Positions 1-6,564 of a stretch of 10,655 nt of DNA are shown piece by piece. The position numbers and the translations under genes are program-made. The notes under the pieces were generated by a model. The model ran no database searches, was not told the origin of the DNA, and worked only from the letters and a program-made list of their open reading frames with translations. This DNA comes from an uncultured Collinsella sp. (GTDB taxonomy: Bacteria; Actinomycetota; Coriobacteriia; Coriobacteriales; Coriobacteriaceae): assembly GCA_900546105.1 (NCBI GenBank), contig URBP01000075.1, positions 1 to 10,655 of the forward strand, in the 5' to 3' direction. Every line of letters starts with the position of its first letter. Position 1 is the stretch's first letter.

Positions 1-19
1 TCGCGGCCTCCCCCTTTTT
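1..19 (+). terminator. Probable 3' half of a terminator cut by the window edge
   Basis: The window opens with TCGCGGCCTCCCCCTTTTT, a GC-rich run ending in five T. This is the shape of the descending arm and U-tract of an intrinsic terminator, like the complete ones at 1293-1328, 6565-6605 and 8935-8969. The ascending arm would lie to the left of the window, so the stem cannot be confirmed. If right, a plus-strand gene ends just outside the window, convergent with the gene at 84-551. Confidence 0.35.
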
Positions 20-29
20 GCGTTTACGG

Positions 30-52
30 GGTGTAAATGACTCAATTACACC
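30..52. repeat. 7-bp inverted repeat, operator-like
   Basis: GGTGTAA (30-36) and TTACACC (46-52) are perfect inverted arms around a 9-nt centre. A second, overlapping pair is TTTAC (23-27) with GTAAA (33-37). There is no T-tract on either strand, so it does not look like a terminator. Spaced, AT-containing arms resemble a dimeric repressor site, but no gene starts here inside the window. The regulator is unknown. Confidence 0.4.
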
Positions 53-83
53 AGACGATCTTGTTGTTTTCGGTATTGAGCCT

Positions 84-551
84 TTATTTAAAGCAAATAA
101 ATCGTATAACAAGGGCAACTGCTATGGCCGCAATGATCATAAGCAGGATTGTCAGCTGATGCTGCTTGCGTCGTTTACTTGACGAAACGAAGATTGACTT
201 TCCCTGTTTTGGCGTTTCGAGATAGCGAGCCGAATGCGTCAAGGTTTGCTTGGGTCGAGGCCCTCTTTGTTGATGAGCGGCGGATGCTTTCATCGGCTCA
301 TCACTAGCTGCGCTGTTTTTAGATAATGGTGCGTCTTTCAGATATACAGGGTCTCCCGAGGCGACGCCCATATGTTTGCGCCCCGTTTGCGCTTCTTCGA
401 GTGTTTGATATCGGTTTCTTGTCACATATTTGGGCTCTGGGTCATTGATGGGCTCTTGCGAGATGTGGGGGCGATGGAACCGTGGCGGCTGCGTAGAAGT
501 ATCTTCGCCCTGCGTCGGCATAAACATATTGTTCTGGTTTTGGTCGTCCAT
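84..551 (-). CDS. Hypothetical protein with a C-terminal membrane anchor
   Basis: This 155-residue protein belongs to no family I recognise. Residues 1-125 are hydrophilic, rich in Pro, Gln, Ser and charged residues, and look largely disordered. A basic patch KRRKQH (about 126-131) precedes one hydrophobic segment (about 133-153, ILLMIIAAIAVALVIRFI). The chain ends two residues later. By the positive-inside rule the long N-terminal part should be cytoplasmic, giving a tail-anchored topology. There is no signal peptide and no visible catalytic motif. The ATG at 551-549 is preceded by AAAGGG at a normal Shine-Dalgarno distance, which supports the start. A TACAAT box lies 40 nt upstream. The gene diverges from hsp20 and appears monocistronic. 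Likely a real, lineage-restricted gene; function unknown. Confidence 0.7.
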   Translation of the reverse strand: MDDQNQNNMFMPTQGEDTSTQPPRFHRPHISQEPINDPEPKYVTRNRYQTLEEAQTGRKHMGVASGDPVYLKDAPLSKNSAASDEPMKASAAHQQRGPRPKQTLTHSARYLETPKQGKSIFVSSSKRRKQHQLTILLMIIAAIAVALVIRFICFK

Positions 552-590
552 GATGCCCTTTAGCTCGTTACCAACAACGTGTACGCGCTC

Positions 591-596
591 ATTGTA
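591..596 (-). promoter_or_regulatory. -10 box (TACAAT) of the 84-551 gene
   Basis: Read on the minus strand the bases are TACAATG, 40 nt before the ATG at 551. There is no clear TTGACA-like -35 at 16-18 bp. The 10-bp direct repeats at 602-636 begin just upstream and could supply a factor-binding site instead. Confidence 0.45.
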
Positions 597-601
597 AGCC
601 C

Positions 602-636
602 CTTGTTATTTGTAGCTGCGAACATACTTGTTATTT
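602..636. repeat. Two direct copies of CTTGTTATTT, 25 bp apart
   Basis: CTTGTTATTT occurs identically at 602-611 and 627-636. Both copies sit directly upstream of the -10 box of the minus-strand gene, covering its -35 region and just beyond. The spacing is about two and a half helical turns. This could be a tandem regulator-binding site, or chance in an AT-rich spacer. Confidence 0.4.
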
Positions 637-643
637 AAGCTCT

Positions 644-656
644 GGTTCAAAGAACC
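644..656. repeat. Short palindrome GGTTC-AAA-GAACC
   Basis: Perfect 5-bp arms flank AAA, in the middle of the divergent spacer between the hypothetical gene and hsp20. It could be an operator or a small hairpin. No regulator can be assigned. Confidence 0.3.
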
Positions 657-671
657 TTAACCTTACTAAAA

Positions 672-692
672 CCTGAGTCATACACACTTAGA
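672..692 (+). promoter_or_regulatory. HAIR-like HspR operator candidate
   Basis: The HspR box of actinobacteria (HAIR) is CTTGAGT-N7-ACTCAAG. Here CCTGAGT (672-678, 6/7 match) is followed after exactly 7 nt by ACTTAGA (686-692, 4/7). CTGAGT and ACTTAG pair with one mismatch. A further half-site, ACTCAAA, is at 710-716. HspR is known to control small heat-shock genes in some actinobacteria (acr2 of Mycobacterium tuberculosis), so the position upstream of hsp20 is fitting. The right arm is weak. Confidence 0.35.
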
Positions 693-697
693 TATGC

Positions 698-764
698 TTA
701 TAGTACTGGACTCAAAAAACTTTATAGTCGATGTATATATGGGCACTGGGTGGGCATATATAAG
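698..764 (+). promoter_or_regulatory. AT-rich promoter region of hsp20
   Basis: This stretch holds several -10-like hexamers: TTATAGT at 698-704, repeated at 722-728, and TATATAAG at 757-764. None has a good -35 at 16-18 bp, so the true promoter cannot be fixed. If the last box is used, the transcript has a leader of roughly 55-60 nt that includes the hairpin at 805-822. No CIRCE element is present. Confidence 0.35.
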
Positions 765-804
765 AGCGTCAAAAGAAGTCCCAGTCACCTAGAAGATGGC
801 TCGG

Positions 805-822
805 CAGTCCTTAAAAGGAGTG
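805..822 (+). promoter_or_regulatory. Hairpin covering the hsp20 Shine-Dalgarno (possible RNA thermometer)
   Basis: TCCT (808-811) pairs with AGGA (816-819) around a TAAA loop. C805-G822 and A806-T821 extend the stem across one G-G mismatch. AGGA is the core of the ribosome binding site AAAGGAG (814-820), 8 nt before the ATG at 829. A short imperfect stem masking the Shine-Dalgarno of a small heat-shock gene is the design of fourU and ROSE-type thermometers. The stem is short, so this is only a candidate. Confidence 0.35.
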
Positions 823-828
823 GTAAAC

Positions 829-1260
829 ATGGCAAGCATGGTTCCTTATCGTTCGGTTTTTGGCGTTCGTCCTTCTGCTAGCTCGCTGTTCGATCTGTTT
901 GATGATATGACCGACCTTGCAAACAACTCGATTGCCTCCAAGGCGTTCCCCGTTGACGTTGAGGACAAGGGCGATGGCTACGAGGTCAAGGCGTATCTGA
1001 CCGGTGTCGCCAAGGATGACATCGACGTTGAGCTCAATGAGGGTCGCCTGTCCATCAGCGTGAACGTCGAGGAGAGCGCCGAAAACGAGGGTAAGAACTT
1101 CCTCCAGAAGGAGTTTAGCTCGTACAGCGCGACGCGTGGCGTATATCTGAAGGACGCTTCGAGCGAGGGCCTCTCTGCAAAGTATGCTGACGGCATCCTG
1201 ACCGTTACGGTTCCTAAGATCGTCGAGAAGAAGAACGTCACGAAGATCTCCATCGACTAA
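829..1260 (+). CDS. Small heat-shock protein, Hsp20/alpha-crystallin family
   Basis: An ATP-independent holdase of the cytoplasm that binds unfolding proteins for later refolding by DnaK or ClpB. The 143-residue product has a short N-terminal arm with Phe residues (VFGV, SLFDLFDD, 1-40) and an alpha-crystallin domain at about 40-130. The domain carries the family signature near its end (ADGILTVTVPK, 120-130). A C-terminal tail contains the I-x-I motif ISI (140-142), which docks subunits into oligomers. An in-frame ATG at 796 would add 11 residues, but the ATG at 829 has the strong site AAAGGAG at 8-nt spacing and is preferred. Expression is probably heat-induced, judging from the HAIR-like box and the hairpin over the Shine-Dalgarno. 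It is followed by a strong terminator and stands as a single-gene unit. Confidence 0.93.
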   Translation: MASMVPYRSVFGVRPSASSLFDLFDDMTDLANNSIASKAFPVDVEDKGDGYEVKAYLTGVAKDDIDVELNEGRLSISVNVEESAENEGKNFLQKEFSSYSATRGVYLKDASSEGLSAKYADGILTVTVPKIVEKKNVTKISID

Positions 1261-1292
1261 CGATGGCTCTGCTTCAATCGAGAGTATGAGTT

Positions 1293-1328
1293 AAGGGGGC
1301 TGGGAAGTGATTCCCAGCCCCCTTTTGT
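1293..1328 (+). terminator. Intrinsic terminator of hsp20
   Basis: A perfect 12-bp stem, GGGGGCTGGGAA (1295-1306) with TTCCCAGCCCCC (1311-1322), closes on a GTGA loop and is followed by TTTTGTTG. It lies between the convergent hsp20 and WalJ-type genes. The minus-strand side lacks a good T-run, so it serves mainly the plus strand. Confidence 0.93.
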
Positions 1329-1340
1329 TGTCTTGAGGGG

Positions 1341-2150
1341 CTATTGAATAGTTGTCGGTTGATACTGACTTGCAGGGCGTATCGAGAGCTTCCGTGGCCC
1401 TTGAAGACGGGTGGCAGAACTGCCGAGTTCATCATCGAGACTTGCATCAAGCGCGTTGGCATAGCTTTTGACGGTAAGGCTTGGACGATTATTGTCCTGG
1501 CTGATATGCATGGCGATGAGCTGTTCGGTGCGATCGGTAACAAGTTCGCGCGCGGCTTCGGCGGCCTGGTTGTTGGAGAGATGCCCCTTTGTGGACAGGA
1601 TGCGCTCCTGAAGAAAGCGTGGGTACGGTCCTTCGCGTAACATAGTTACATCGTGGTTACTTTCGAGCGCGAGAACTCGACAGTCTTTGAGGATGCCTAT
1701 GGCCTTGCTCGATAACTCTCCGGTGTCGGTGGCAAAGCCGATTGAATCATCGAGGGCATCGAATCGATAGCCGACTGGATTGATGACATCGTGTGATGCT
1801 GAGTAGGTTTGCACGTGGATGCCGGCAATGGATAGGGTGTCACCGGGATCGAATTCCTCGACAGGCAGATGTGAAAGATTTTCTTTGATCGAAAGTGTGC
1901 CCCTGCTGGCATAGAGGGGGCCGTGCCAGTGCTTGCACCAGACTTCGAGACCCTTGATGTGATCGCTATGCTCATGAGTGATGAGAAGAGCCGAGACGTT
2001 GTCTGCCGAGAGCCCCAGTTCTGCCATGCGCTTTAATGTCTCGCGGCGAGACAGTCCGTCATCGATCATAATGAGCCCCTGCGGGCCCTCGATGAGTGCG
2101 CAGTTGCCTTTAGAGCCACTGCCGAGGATATGAAGGTGCAGACGAGACAT
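1341..2150 (-). CDS. MBL-fold metallohydrolase, WalJ/YycJ type
   Basis: A 269-residue metallo-beta-lactamase-fold protein. The N-terminal strand HILGSGSKGNC (7-17) matches the WalJ/YycJ group opening (LxSGSxGN). Metal-binding motif HEHSDH is at 59-64, a further His at 120 (SASHD) and the bridging Asp at 142 (FATDTGEL). ESNHD (163-167) and GHLSNN follow as in WalJ proteins. The family is described as cytoplasmic with a nuclease-like active site. In Bacillus it is encoded with the WalKR cell-wall regulators, and roles in DNA repair have been proposed; no walKR genes are visible here. The frame extends to an ATG at 2198, but that start lacks a ribosome binding site, adds 16 unrelated residues and abuts tilS. 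The ATG at 2150 starts exactly where family similarity begins, with a weak GGA before it. Divergent from tilS. Confidence 0.88.
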   Translation of the reverse strand: MSRLHLHILGSGSKGNCALIEGPQGLIMIDDGLSRRETLKRMAELGLSADNVSALLITHEHSDHIKGLEVWCKHWHGPLYASRGTLSIKENLSHLPVEEFDPGDTLSIAGIHVQTYSASHDVINPVGYRFDALDDSIGFATDTGELSSKAIGILKDCRVLALESNHDVTMLREGPYPRFLQERILSTKGHLSNNQAAEAARELVTDRTEQLIAMHISQDNNRPSLTVKSYANALDASLDDELGSSATRLQGPRKLSIRPASQYQPTTIQ

Positions 2151-2164
2151 AAGATTCCAAAGGA

Positions 2165-2170
2165 TACAAT
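2165..2170 (+). promoter_or_regulatory. -10 box (TACAAT) for tilS
   Basis: GATACAATG lies 28 nt before the tilS ATG at 2199. No clear -35 lies 16-18 bp upstream. It sits in the 48-bp space between the divergent start codons at 2150 and 2199, so the two promoters must be nearly back to back. The tilS ribosome binding site AGAGGAGGAA (2185-2194) is very strong. Confidence 0.4.
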
Positions 2171-2198
2171 GGGTGCGGACGAATAGAGGAGGAAGCAA

Positions 2199-3737
2199 AT
2201 GCCAACGGTATCACAGCATTACGGACACCATGCCGTGCCTGGGGCAGTCAATGAGACCCGGACGAGGCAGCAGGCTGCTCCTGTCGTGCTCATGGTATCA
2301 GGCGGTGCGGACTCGACGGCACTGCTTCTTATGGCGTGCACATCAAAGCTGGATATCCAAGACGGACGCGGCGTTGCCCCCATTGCTCGCGAGCGCCTGC
2401 ATGTGCTGCACGTAAACCATCATCTGCGAGGCGAGGCGTCCGACGGCGATGAGGCCTTTGTGCGTGAGCTTTGCGCGCAATATGGTTTGCCGCTGTGCGT
2501 TGAGCACGCTTATTTTGATAGGGAGTCGGGCAATATCGAGGCGGCTGCGCGCGAGGTGCGTTATGCAGCGGCGCGAAGGTATGTTCGCGAACTATGTGCC
2601 AAGACGGGGGCGCCGAGAACGGCGGCGCGCATCTGTACTGCCCATACCTCTTCGGACCGCGCGGAAACATTTTTGATGAACGCCATTAAGGGGTCGGGCC
2701 CGGCTGGGCTTTCGAGCATTCCCCGCCGGAGGAATATAGTGGTGCGCCCCTTGCTCGACCTAACTCATGGCGAGCTCGTGGGCTATCTACAGGTACATGG
2801 TCAGCCGTGGCGTGAGGACGAGAGCAATGAGGATATCTCGTATCTGCGAAACTACGTGCGCCATCGGGTAATGCCAGTGGTGGCACAGCGTAATGCGAGC
2901 GTGTGCAAGACGATTGGCGCCGCCTGTGAGATCTTGGGTGACGAAGACGCGTTTCTATCCCAGCTGTCGGCGCAGGCGTTTCGAAGCTGTTTGCGCAAGG
3001 AGGCGGCGGGCGCGCTAGTGCTCGATGCCAGACGCCTTGCTGCGGCCGAGGTGGTAATCGCGCGGCGCATCGTGCGACTGGCGATTAAACGCATCGATCC
3101 GGACGCTCGTCCAGAGATGCGACATGTGGAGCGAGTCCTTTCCTGCGTTGCCGAGGGCGCAGGCTCGGTCACGCTTCCGGCGGGAATTGACGCGCGCGTC
3201 GAGTTTGGCATGCTGGCGTTTAAGGCGCCGGCGGCTCGTGAGGGCCTGGTTGCGGACTGGGTTACCATACCCGGTCGTTTGCCGTTGGGCGGGGGACGCA
3301 TGCTGGTCGCAGAGCCGATGGCCGTTGAACCGGGATGCGATATCGTGCGCCGCGCCCGTGAGCTTGCGGCTGCCGGGGAAGTGACGGCTTTGGTAGACGC
3401 GGCTGCCCTGGGTTTTGCCGACAGCGATAGTGAGCGGATCCTGGCGGGTTCGCGTGGCGAGGTCCCTGCAGGGGCGCGATTGGCGCGCCTGTGGGTGGAC
3501 GGTCCCGCACCGGGAGACGTGATGTGCCCGTTAGGGATGAGTGGCCGAAGCAAGAAGGTATCCGACTTGCTAGGAGAGGCTCGCATTCCCGTTTCCGAGC
3601 GCGCCGGCGTGCCCATGGTGAGGACGGCGCCGGGGGGTACCGTGGTGTGGGTCGCCGGAGTTCGCGCGGACGAACGTTTTAAGTGCACGGCGGCGACGCG
3701 TGTGGCCTATCTGCTTCGCGTGGTTGACGCGGATTAG
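2199..3737 (+). CDS. tilS: tRNA(Ile)-lysidine synthase TilS
   Basis: Modifies C34 of the CAU anticodon of tRNA-Ile2 with lysine, using ATP, so that the tRNA reads AUA instead of AUG and is charged with isoleucine. Normally essential; cytoplasmic. The 512-residue product has the PP-loop SGGADS (34-39), then HVNHHLRGEASDGDEAFVRE and a second motif H149-T-S-S-D153-R-A-E156-T, both typical of the N-terminal N-type ATP pyrophosphatase domain. The NYVRHRVMP stretch follows, then a tRNA-binding middle part. The C-terminal TilS domain (about 431-511) includes PLGMSGRSKKVSDLLGEARI, the usual sequence. The start at 2199 has an excellent AGGAGG site. The PP-loop begins about 30 residues in, slightly late but acceptable. 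First gene of the tilS-hpt-ftsH cluster. Confidence 0.95.
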   Translation: MPTVSQHYGHHAVPGAVNETRTRQQAAPVVLMVSGGADSTALLLMACTSKLDIQDGRGVAPIARERLHVLHVNHHLRGEASDGDEAFVRELCAQYGLPLCVEHAYFDRESGNIEAAAREVRYAAARRYVRELCAKTGAPRTAARICTAHTSSDRAETFLMNAIKGSGPAGLSSIPRRRNIVVRPLLDLTHGELVGYLQVHGQPWREDESNEDISYLRNYVRHRVMPVVAQRNASVCKTIGAACEILGDEDAFLSQLSAQAFRSCLRKEAAGALVLDARRLAAAEVVIARRIVRLAIKRIDPDARPEMRHVERVLSCVAEGAGSVTLPAGIDARVEFGMLAFKAPAAREGLVADWVTIPGRLPLGGGRMLVAEPMAVEPGCDIVRRARELAAAGEVTALVDAAALGFADSDSERILAGSRGEVPAGARLARLWVDGPAPGDVMCPLGMSGRSKKVSDLLGEARIPVSERAGVPMVRTAPGGTVVWVAGVRADERFKCTAATRVAYLLRVVDAD

Positions 3738-3776
3738 CCCCTCGCACCAGCTTTTCTGTGCGGCGTTGACGGTATT

Positions 3777-3797
3777 CCCGCGCTGATGGTGCGCGGG
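3777..3797 (+). other. GC-rich hairpin between tilS and hpt
   Basis: CCCGCGC (3777-3783) and GCGCGGG (3791-3797) form a perfect 7-bp stem with a TGATGGT loop. No T-tract follows, so it is not a standard intrinsic terminator. It could stabilise the tilS mRNA end, pause polymerase, or partly separate tilS from the hpt promoter just downstream. Confidence 0.45.
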
Positions 3798-3819
3798 CTG
3801 GAAAATATACCCCGTGCGC

Positions 3820-3828
3820 TGCTAGAAT
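3820..3828 (+). promoter_or_regulatory. Extended -10 promoter for hpt-ftsH
   Basis: TGCTAGAAT matches the extended -10 form TGnTATAAT, which can work with a poor -35, and none is visible. It lies 57 nt before the hpt ATG. This suggests hpt-ftsH can be transcribed independently of tilS. Confidence 0.45.
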
Positions 3829-3885
3829 GTGTAGTTCGCGTCCATACGGCGGTGTGTGGGCGATTAAGCACAAGAAAGGGTTGTC

Positions 3886-4434
3886 ATGGCTTCTCAACAT
3901 CCGGATATCGAGAAGGTTCTGTTTACGCAGGAGGATATCGACGGTATCGTTTCTCGCCTGGGCGAGGAGATTACGCGCGACTACGCGGGTAAGGATCTGG
4001 TGCTGATCGCGGTTCTGCGCGGCGCTGTTGTCTTTATGGGCGACCTGATGCGCAAGATCGAGCTGCCGACCAACATCGATTTCATGGCTGTTTCGAGCTA
4101 TGGCGACGGTGTGAAGTCTTCGGGTATCGTGCGTATCATTAAGGACCTGGATATCGACATCCGTGGTCGCGACGTGCTGATCGTCGAGGACATTCTGGAC
4201 TCGGGCCTGACCCTCAAGTACCTGATGAAGAACCTCGAGAGCCGCAAGCCCGCCTCGCTGGAGGTCGCTGCCTTCCTGTGGAAGGACGTTGAGGACCGTA
4301 CCTCGGCCATCACGCCCAAGTATGTTGGAACCCATTGCCCCGATGCCTTTGTGGTGGGCTACGGCCTCGACTATGCCGAGCGCTATCGCAACCTTCCGTA
4401 TCTGGGCATTTTGAAACCGGAGGTTTATTCGTAA
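3886..4434 (+). CDS. hpt: Hypoxanthine phosphoribosyltransferase
   Basis: Purine salvage: joins hypoxanthine (often also guanine) to PRPP, giving IMP or GMP and pyrophosphate, in the cytoplasm. The 182-residue length is normal. LRGAVVFMGDL (44-54) is the pyrophosphate-binding loop, SSYG (70-73) begins the mobile flexible loop, and VLIVEDILDSGLTL (97-110) is the PRPP motif with the acidic pair E101-D102. The C-terminal YRNLPYLGIL matches the family ending. AAAGGG before the ATG is the ribosome binding site. The gene is followed after a single base by ftsH, so the two are surely co-transcribed. In B. subtilis, TilS and HprT from the same cluster have been reported to form a complex that activates ftsH transcription; whether that holds here is unknown. 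Confidence 0.95.
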   Translation: MASQHPDIEKVLFTQEDIDGIVSRLGEEITRDYAGKDLVLIAVLRGAVVFMGDLMRKIELPTNIDFMAVSSYGDGVKSSGIVRIIKDLDIDIRGRDVLIVEDILDSGLTLKYLMKNLESRKPASLEVAAFLWKDVEDRTSAITPKYVGTHCPDAFVVGYGLDYAERYRNLPYLGILKPEVYS

Positions 4435-4435
4435 G

Positions 4436-6553
4436 ATGCCCGACGACCGTAACGACAACAATTCCCAGACTCCCCGGGACCCAAAGATTCCGGGGATGCC
4501 CGGAGGCAAGAAGCCCACGCGTACGGGCTGGCTGTATTTTCTTTTGGCTTGCGCGCTTCTGGGCTATGCCTTCTTTAATATGGGCTCCGGCTTTGCCAGC
4601 TCCAGCAATACCGTTAAGCTCGCGACGAGCGAGATGGTCAGCGCCATCAAGCAGGATCGCGTCGAAGATCTGACCTATACGGTTCAAGACGGAAGCGTGA
4701 CGGGTCATTACTGGAAGACGAAGAAGGACAAGGGCGATACGAGCGAGCTCAAGAGCTTCTCCTCGACCTATGTCGGCTCCGATTCGCTTGCCGAGCTCAT
4801 GGCGGAGCACCCCGATACCAAGTACATCGTCAACACCAACGATCCCGATTTTTGGGGCGACTTGGCGATGAGCGTGCTTCCGACGATCGCCCTTATCGCC
4901 ATCATGTTCTACTTTATGCGCCAGATGATGGGCGCCAACAACAGGAACATGCAGTTTGGCAAGACCAACGCCAAGACCAACGAGGCCACACGCCCCAAGG
5001 TCAAGTTTGAAGACGTTGCCGGCGTGGACGAGGCAGTCGAGGAGCTCGAGGAGATCCGTGACTTTTTGAGCGATCCGGATCGCTATCGCAAGCTGGGCGC
5101 CAAGATCCCGCGTGGCGTGTTGCTGGTGGGCCCTCCGGGCACCGGTAAAACGCTGCTGGCCAAGGCCGTTGCCGGCGAGGCGGGTGTGCCGTTCTTTAGC
5201 ATCTCGGGTTCCGACTTTGTCGAGATGTTCGTAGGTGTCGGCGCCAGCCGTGTGCGTGACCTCTTTAAGGAGGCCAAGTCCCAGGCCCCGTCGATCATCT
5301 TCATCGATGAGATCGATGCCGTGGGACGTCAGCGCGGAGCCGGCTTGGGCGGCGGTCACGACGAGCGCGAGCAGACGCTCAACCAGCTGCTGGTCGAGAT
5401 GGACGGCTTTGAGGAAAGCGAGTCGGTCATCCTGATCGCTGCGACCAACCGTCCTGACATCTTGGATCCGGCATTGCTGCGTCCCGGCCGTTTTGACCGT
5501 CAGGTTACGGTCGACCGTCCGGATGTGAAGGGCCGCGAGCAGATCTTGCGCGTGCATGCCGAGAACAAGCCGATGGACGAGGACGTTAAGTTTGAGAAGC
5601 TCGCCCAGATGACCGTTGGCTTTACTGGTGCCGATTTGGCGAACCTGCTCAATGAGTCTGCGTTGCTGGCCGCTCGCCGTCATCGTTCCGTGATCTCGAT
5701 GGACGAGGTCGAGGAATCGATGGAGCGCGTGATTGCCGGACCGCAGCGCAAGGGTCGCGTGATGACCGAGGCCGAGCGCACCACGATTGCCTACCACAAG
5801 AGCGGTCACGCCCTGGTGGGCCACATCCTGGAGCACTCCGATCCGGTCCACAAGATCTCGATCGTCAGCCGCGGTCAGGCTCTGGGCTACACGCTGCAGC
5901 TTCCGCAGGAGGACCACTTCCTCAAGACCAAGAACGAGATGCTCGACGAGCTTGCCGTGTTCTTGGGCGGCCGCGTTGCCGAGGAGCTCATGTGCGATGA
6001 CATCACGTCGGGCGCGAGCAACGACCTGGAGCGTGCGACCAAGATGGCGCGCGAGATGGTCACGCGTCTGGGCATGAGCGAGGAGCTGGGTACGCAAGTG
6101 TTTGGCGAGGCGCAGCATCAGGTGTTCCTTGGTCGCGATTACGCCGATCACCAGGATTACTCCGAGGAGACGGCGCGCCGCATCGATATCGAGGTTCAGC
6201 GCATTATGCGTGAGGCCCATCGTCGTGCGGTCGAGATCCTGGACGCCCGTCGCGATCAGCTCGATCTGATGGCGAAGGTGCTGCTTGAGCGCGAGACTGT
6301 CGAAGGCGACGCCGTGAACGCCCTGCTCGACAACGAGTGGAATGCCTACCTTGAGCGCGAGGGCGATATCCTGGCGGCCAAGGAGGAGCGCAATGCCAAG
6401 GCGGCCGGCATGCCGACCAAGAAGCGCGCGCCTCGCATGAGCGAGGAGGAGCTGGCGGCTGATGCCGCGGCCTTTGCGCAGGCGGCCATGCAGGAGGATG
6501 CCGAAGCCGCATCTGAGGATGCTGACGATGCCGGTGCCGACACCGACAAATAG
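4436..6553 (+). CDS. ftsH: FtsH membrane AAA+ protease homologue with altered catalytic motif (HKSGH)
   Basis: FtsH is a hexameric membrane ATPase and zinc protease that extracts and degrades membrane and soluble proteins. The 705-residue product has a Pro/Asp-rich N-terminus, membrane segment 1 (about 32-51), an extracytoplasmic domain and membrane segment 2 (about 143-165). The AAA module has Walker A GPPGTGKT (232-239), pore motif MFVGVG, Walker B IIFIDE (287-292) and an intact second region of homology (ATNRPDILDPALLRPGRFDR). In the protease domain the expected HEXXH reads H454-K-S-G-H458. Both zinc histidines and the third ligand D530 (SGASNDL) are kept, but the general-base glutamate is lysine. 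Such a protein should lack peptidase activity while keeping ATPase and unfolding. The rest of the domain (RGQALGYT, LGGRVAEEL) is well conserved, and there is an acidic, Ala-rich tail from about 655. GGAGG within hpt, 12 nt before the ATG, serves as ribosome binding site. Family assignment certain; activity doubtful. Confidence 0.96.
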   Translation: MPDDRNDNNSQTPRDPKIPGMPGGKKPTRTGWLYFLLACALLGYAFFNMGSGFASSSNTVKLATSEMVSAIKQDRVEDLTYTVQDGSVTGHYWKTKKDKGDTSELKSFSSTYVGSDSLAELMAEHPDTKYIVNTNDPDFWGDLAMSVLPTIALIAIMFYFMRQMMGANNRNMQFGKTNAKTNEATRPKVKFEDVAGVDEAVEELEEIRDFLSDPDRYRKLGAKIPRGVLLVGPPGTGKTLLAKAVAGEAGVPFFSISGSDFVEMFVGVGASRVRDLFKEAKSQAPSIIFIDEIDAVGRQRGAGLGGGHDEREQTLNQLLVEMDGFEESESVILIAATNRPDILDPALLRPGRFDRQVTVDRPDVKGREQILRVHAENKPMDEDVKFEKLAQMTVGFTGADLANLLNESALLAARRHRSVISMDEVEESMERVIAGPQRKGRVMTEAERTTIAYHKSGHALVGHILEHSDPVHKISIVSRGQALGYTLQLPQEDHFLKTKNEMLDELAVFLGGRVAEELMCDDITSGASNDLERATKMAREMVTRLGMSEELGTQVFGEAQHQVFLGRDYADHQDYSEETARRIDIEVQRIMREAHRRAVEILDARRDQLDLMAKVLLERETVEGDAVNALLDNEWNAYLEREGDILAAKEERNAKAAGMPTKKRAPRMSEEELAADAAAFAQAAMQEDAEAASEDADDAGADTDK

Positions 6554-6564
6554 TCTTTGTGGCG

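Noticed and set aside
796..828. Upstream ATG adding 11 residues to Hsp20
   Set aside because: The ATG at 829 has AAAGGAG at ideal spacing, which itself lies inside the extension; the extra residues are not Hsp20-like.
552..828. CIRCE element (TTAGCACTC-N9-GAGTGCTAA) before hsp20
   Set aside because: No stretch resembles either arm; the HAIR-like site is the only heat-shock operator candidate.
2151..2198. Longer start for the MBL-fold protein at 2198
   Set aside because: No ribosome binding site, no family similarity in the added 16 residues, and it would leave no room for divergent promoters with tilS.
2852..3688. A 278-codon minus-strand frame opposite tilS
   Set aside because: Composition is Ser/Arg/Pro/Ala low complexity typical of a shadow frame; tilS motifs on the other strand are unambiguous.
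3679..4518. A 279-codon minus-strand frame opposite hpt
   Set aside because: It spans the hpt gene and its promoter and matches no family I know; hpt is certain.
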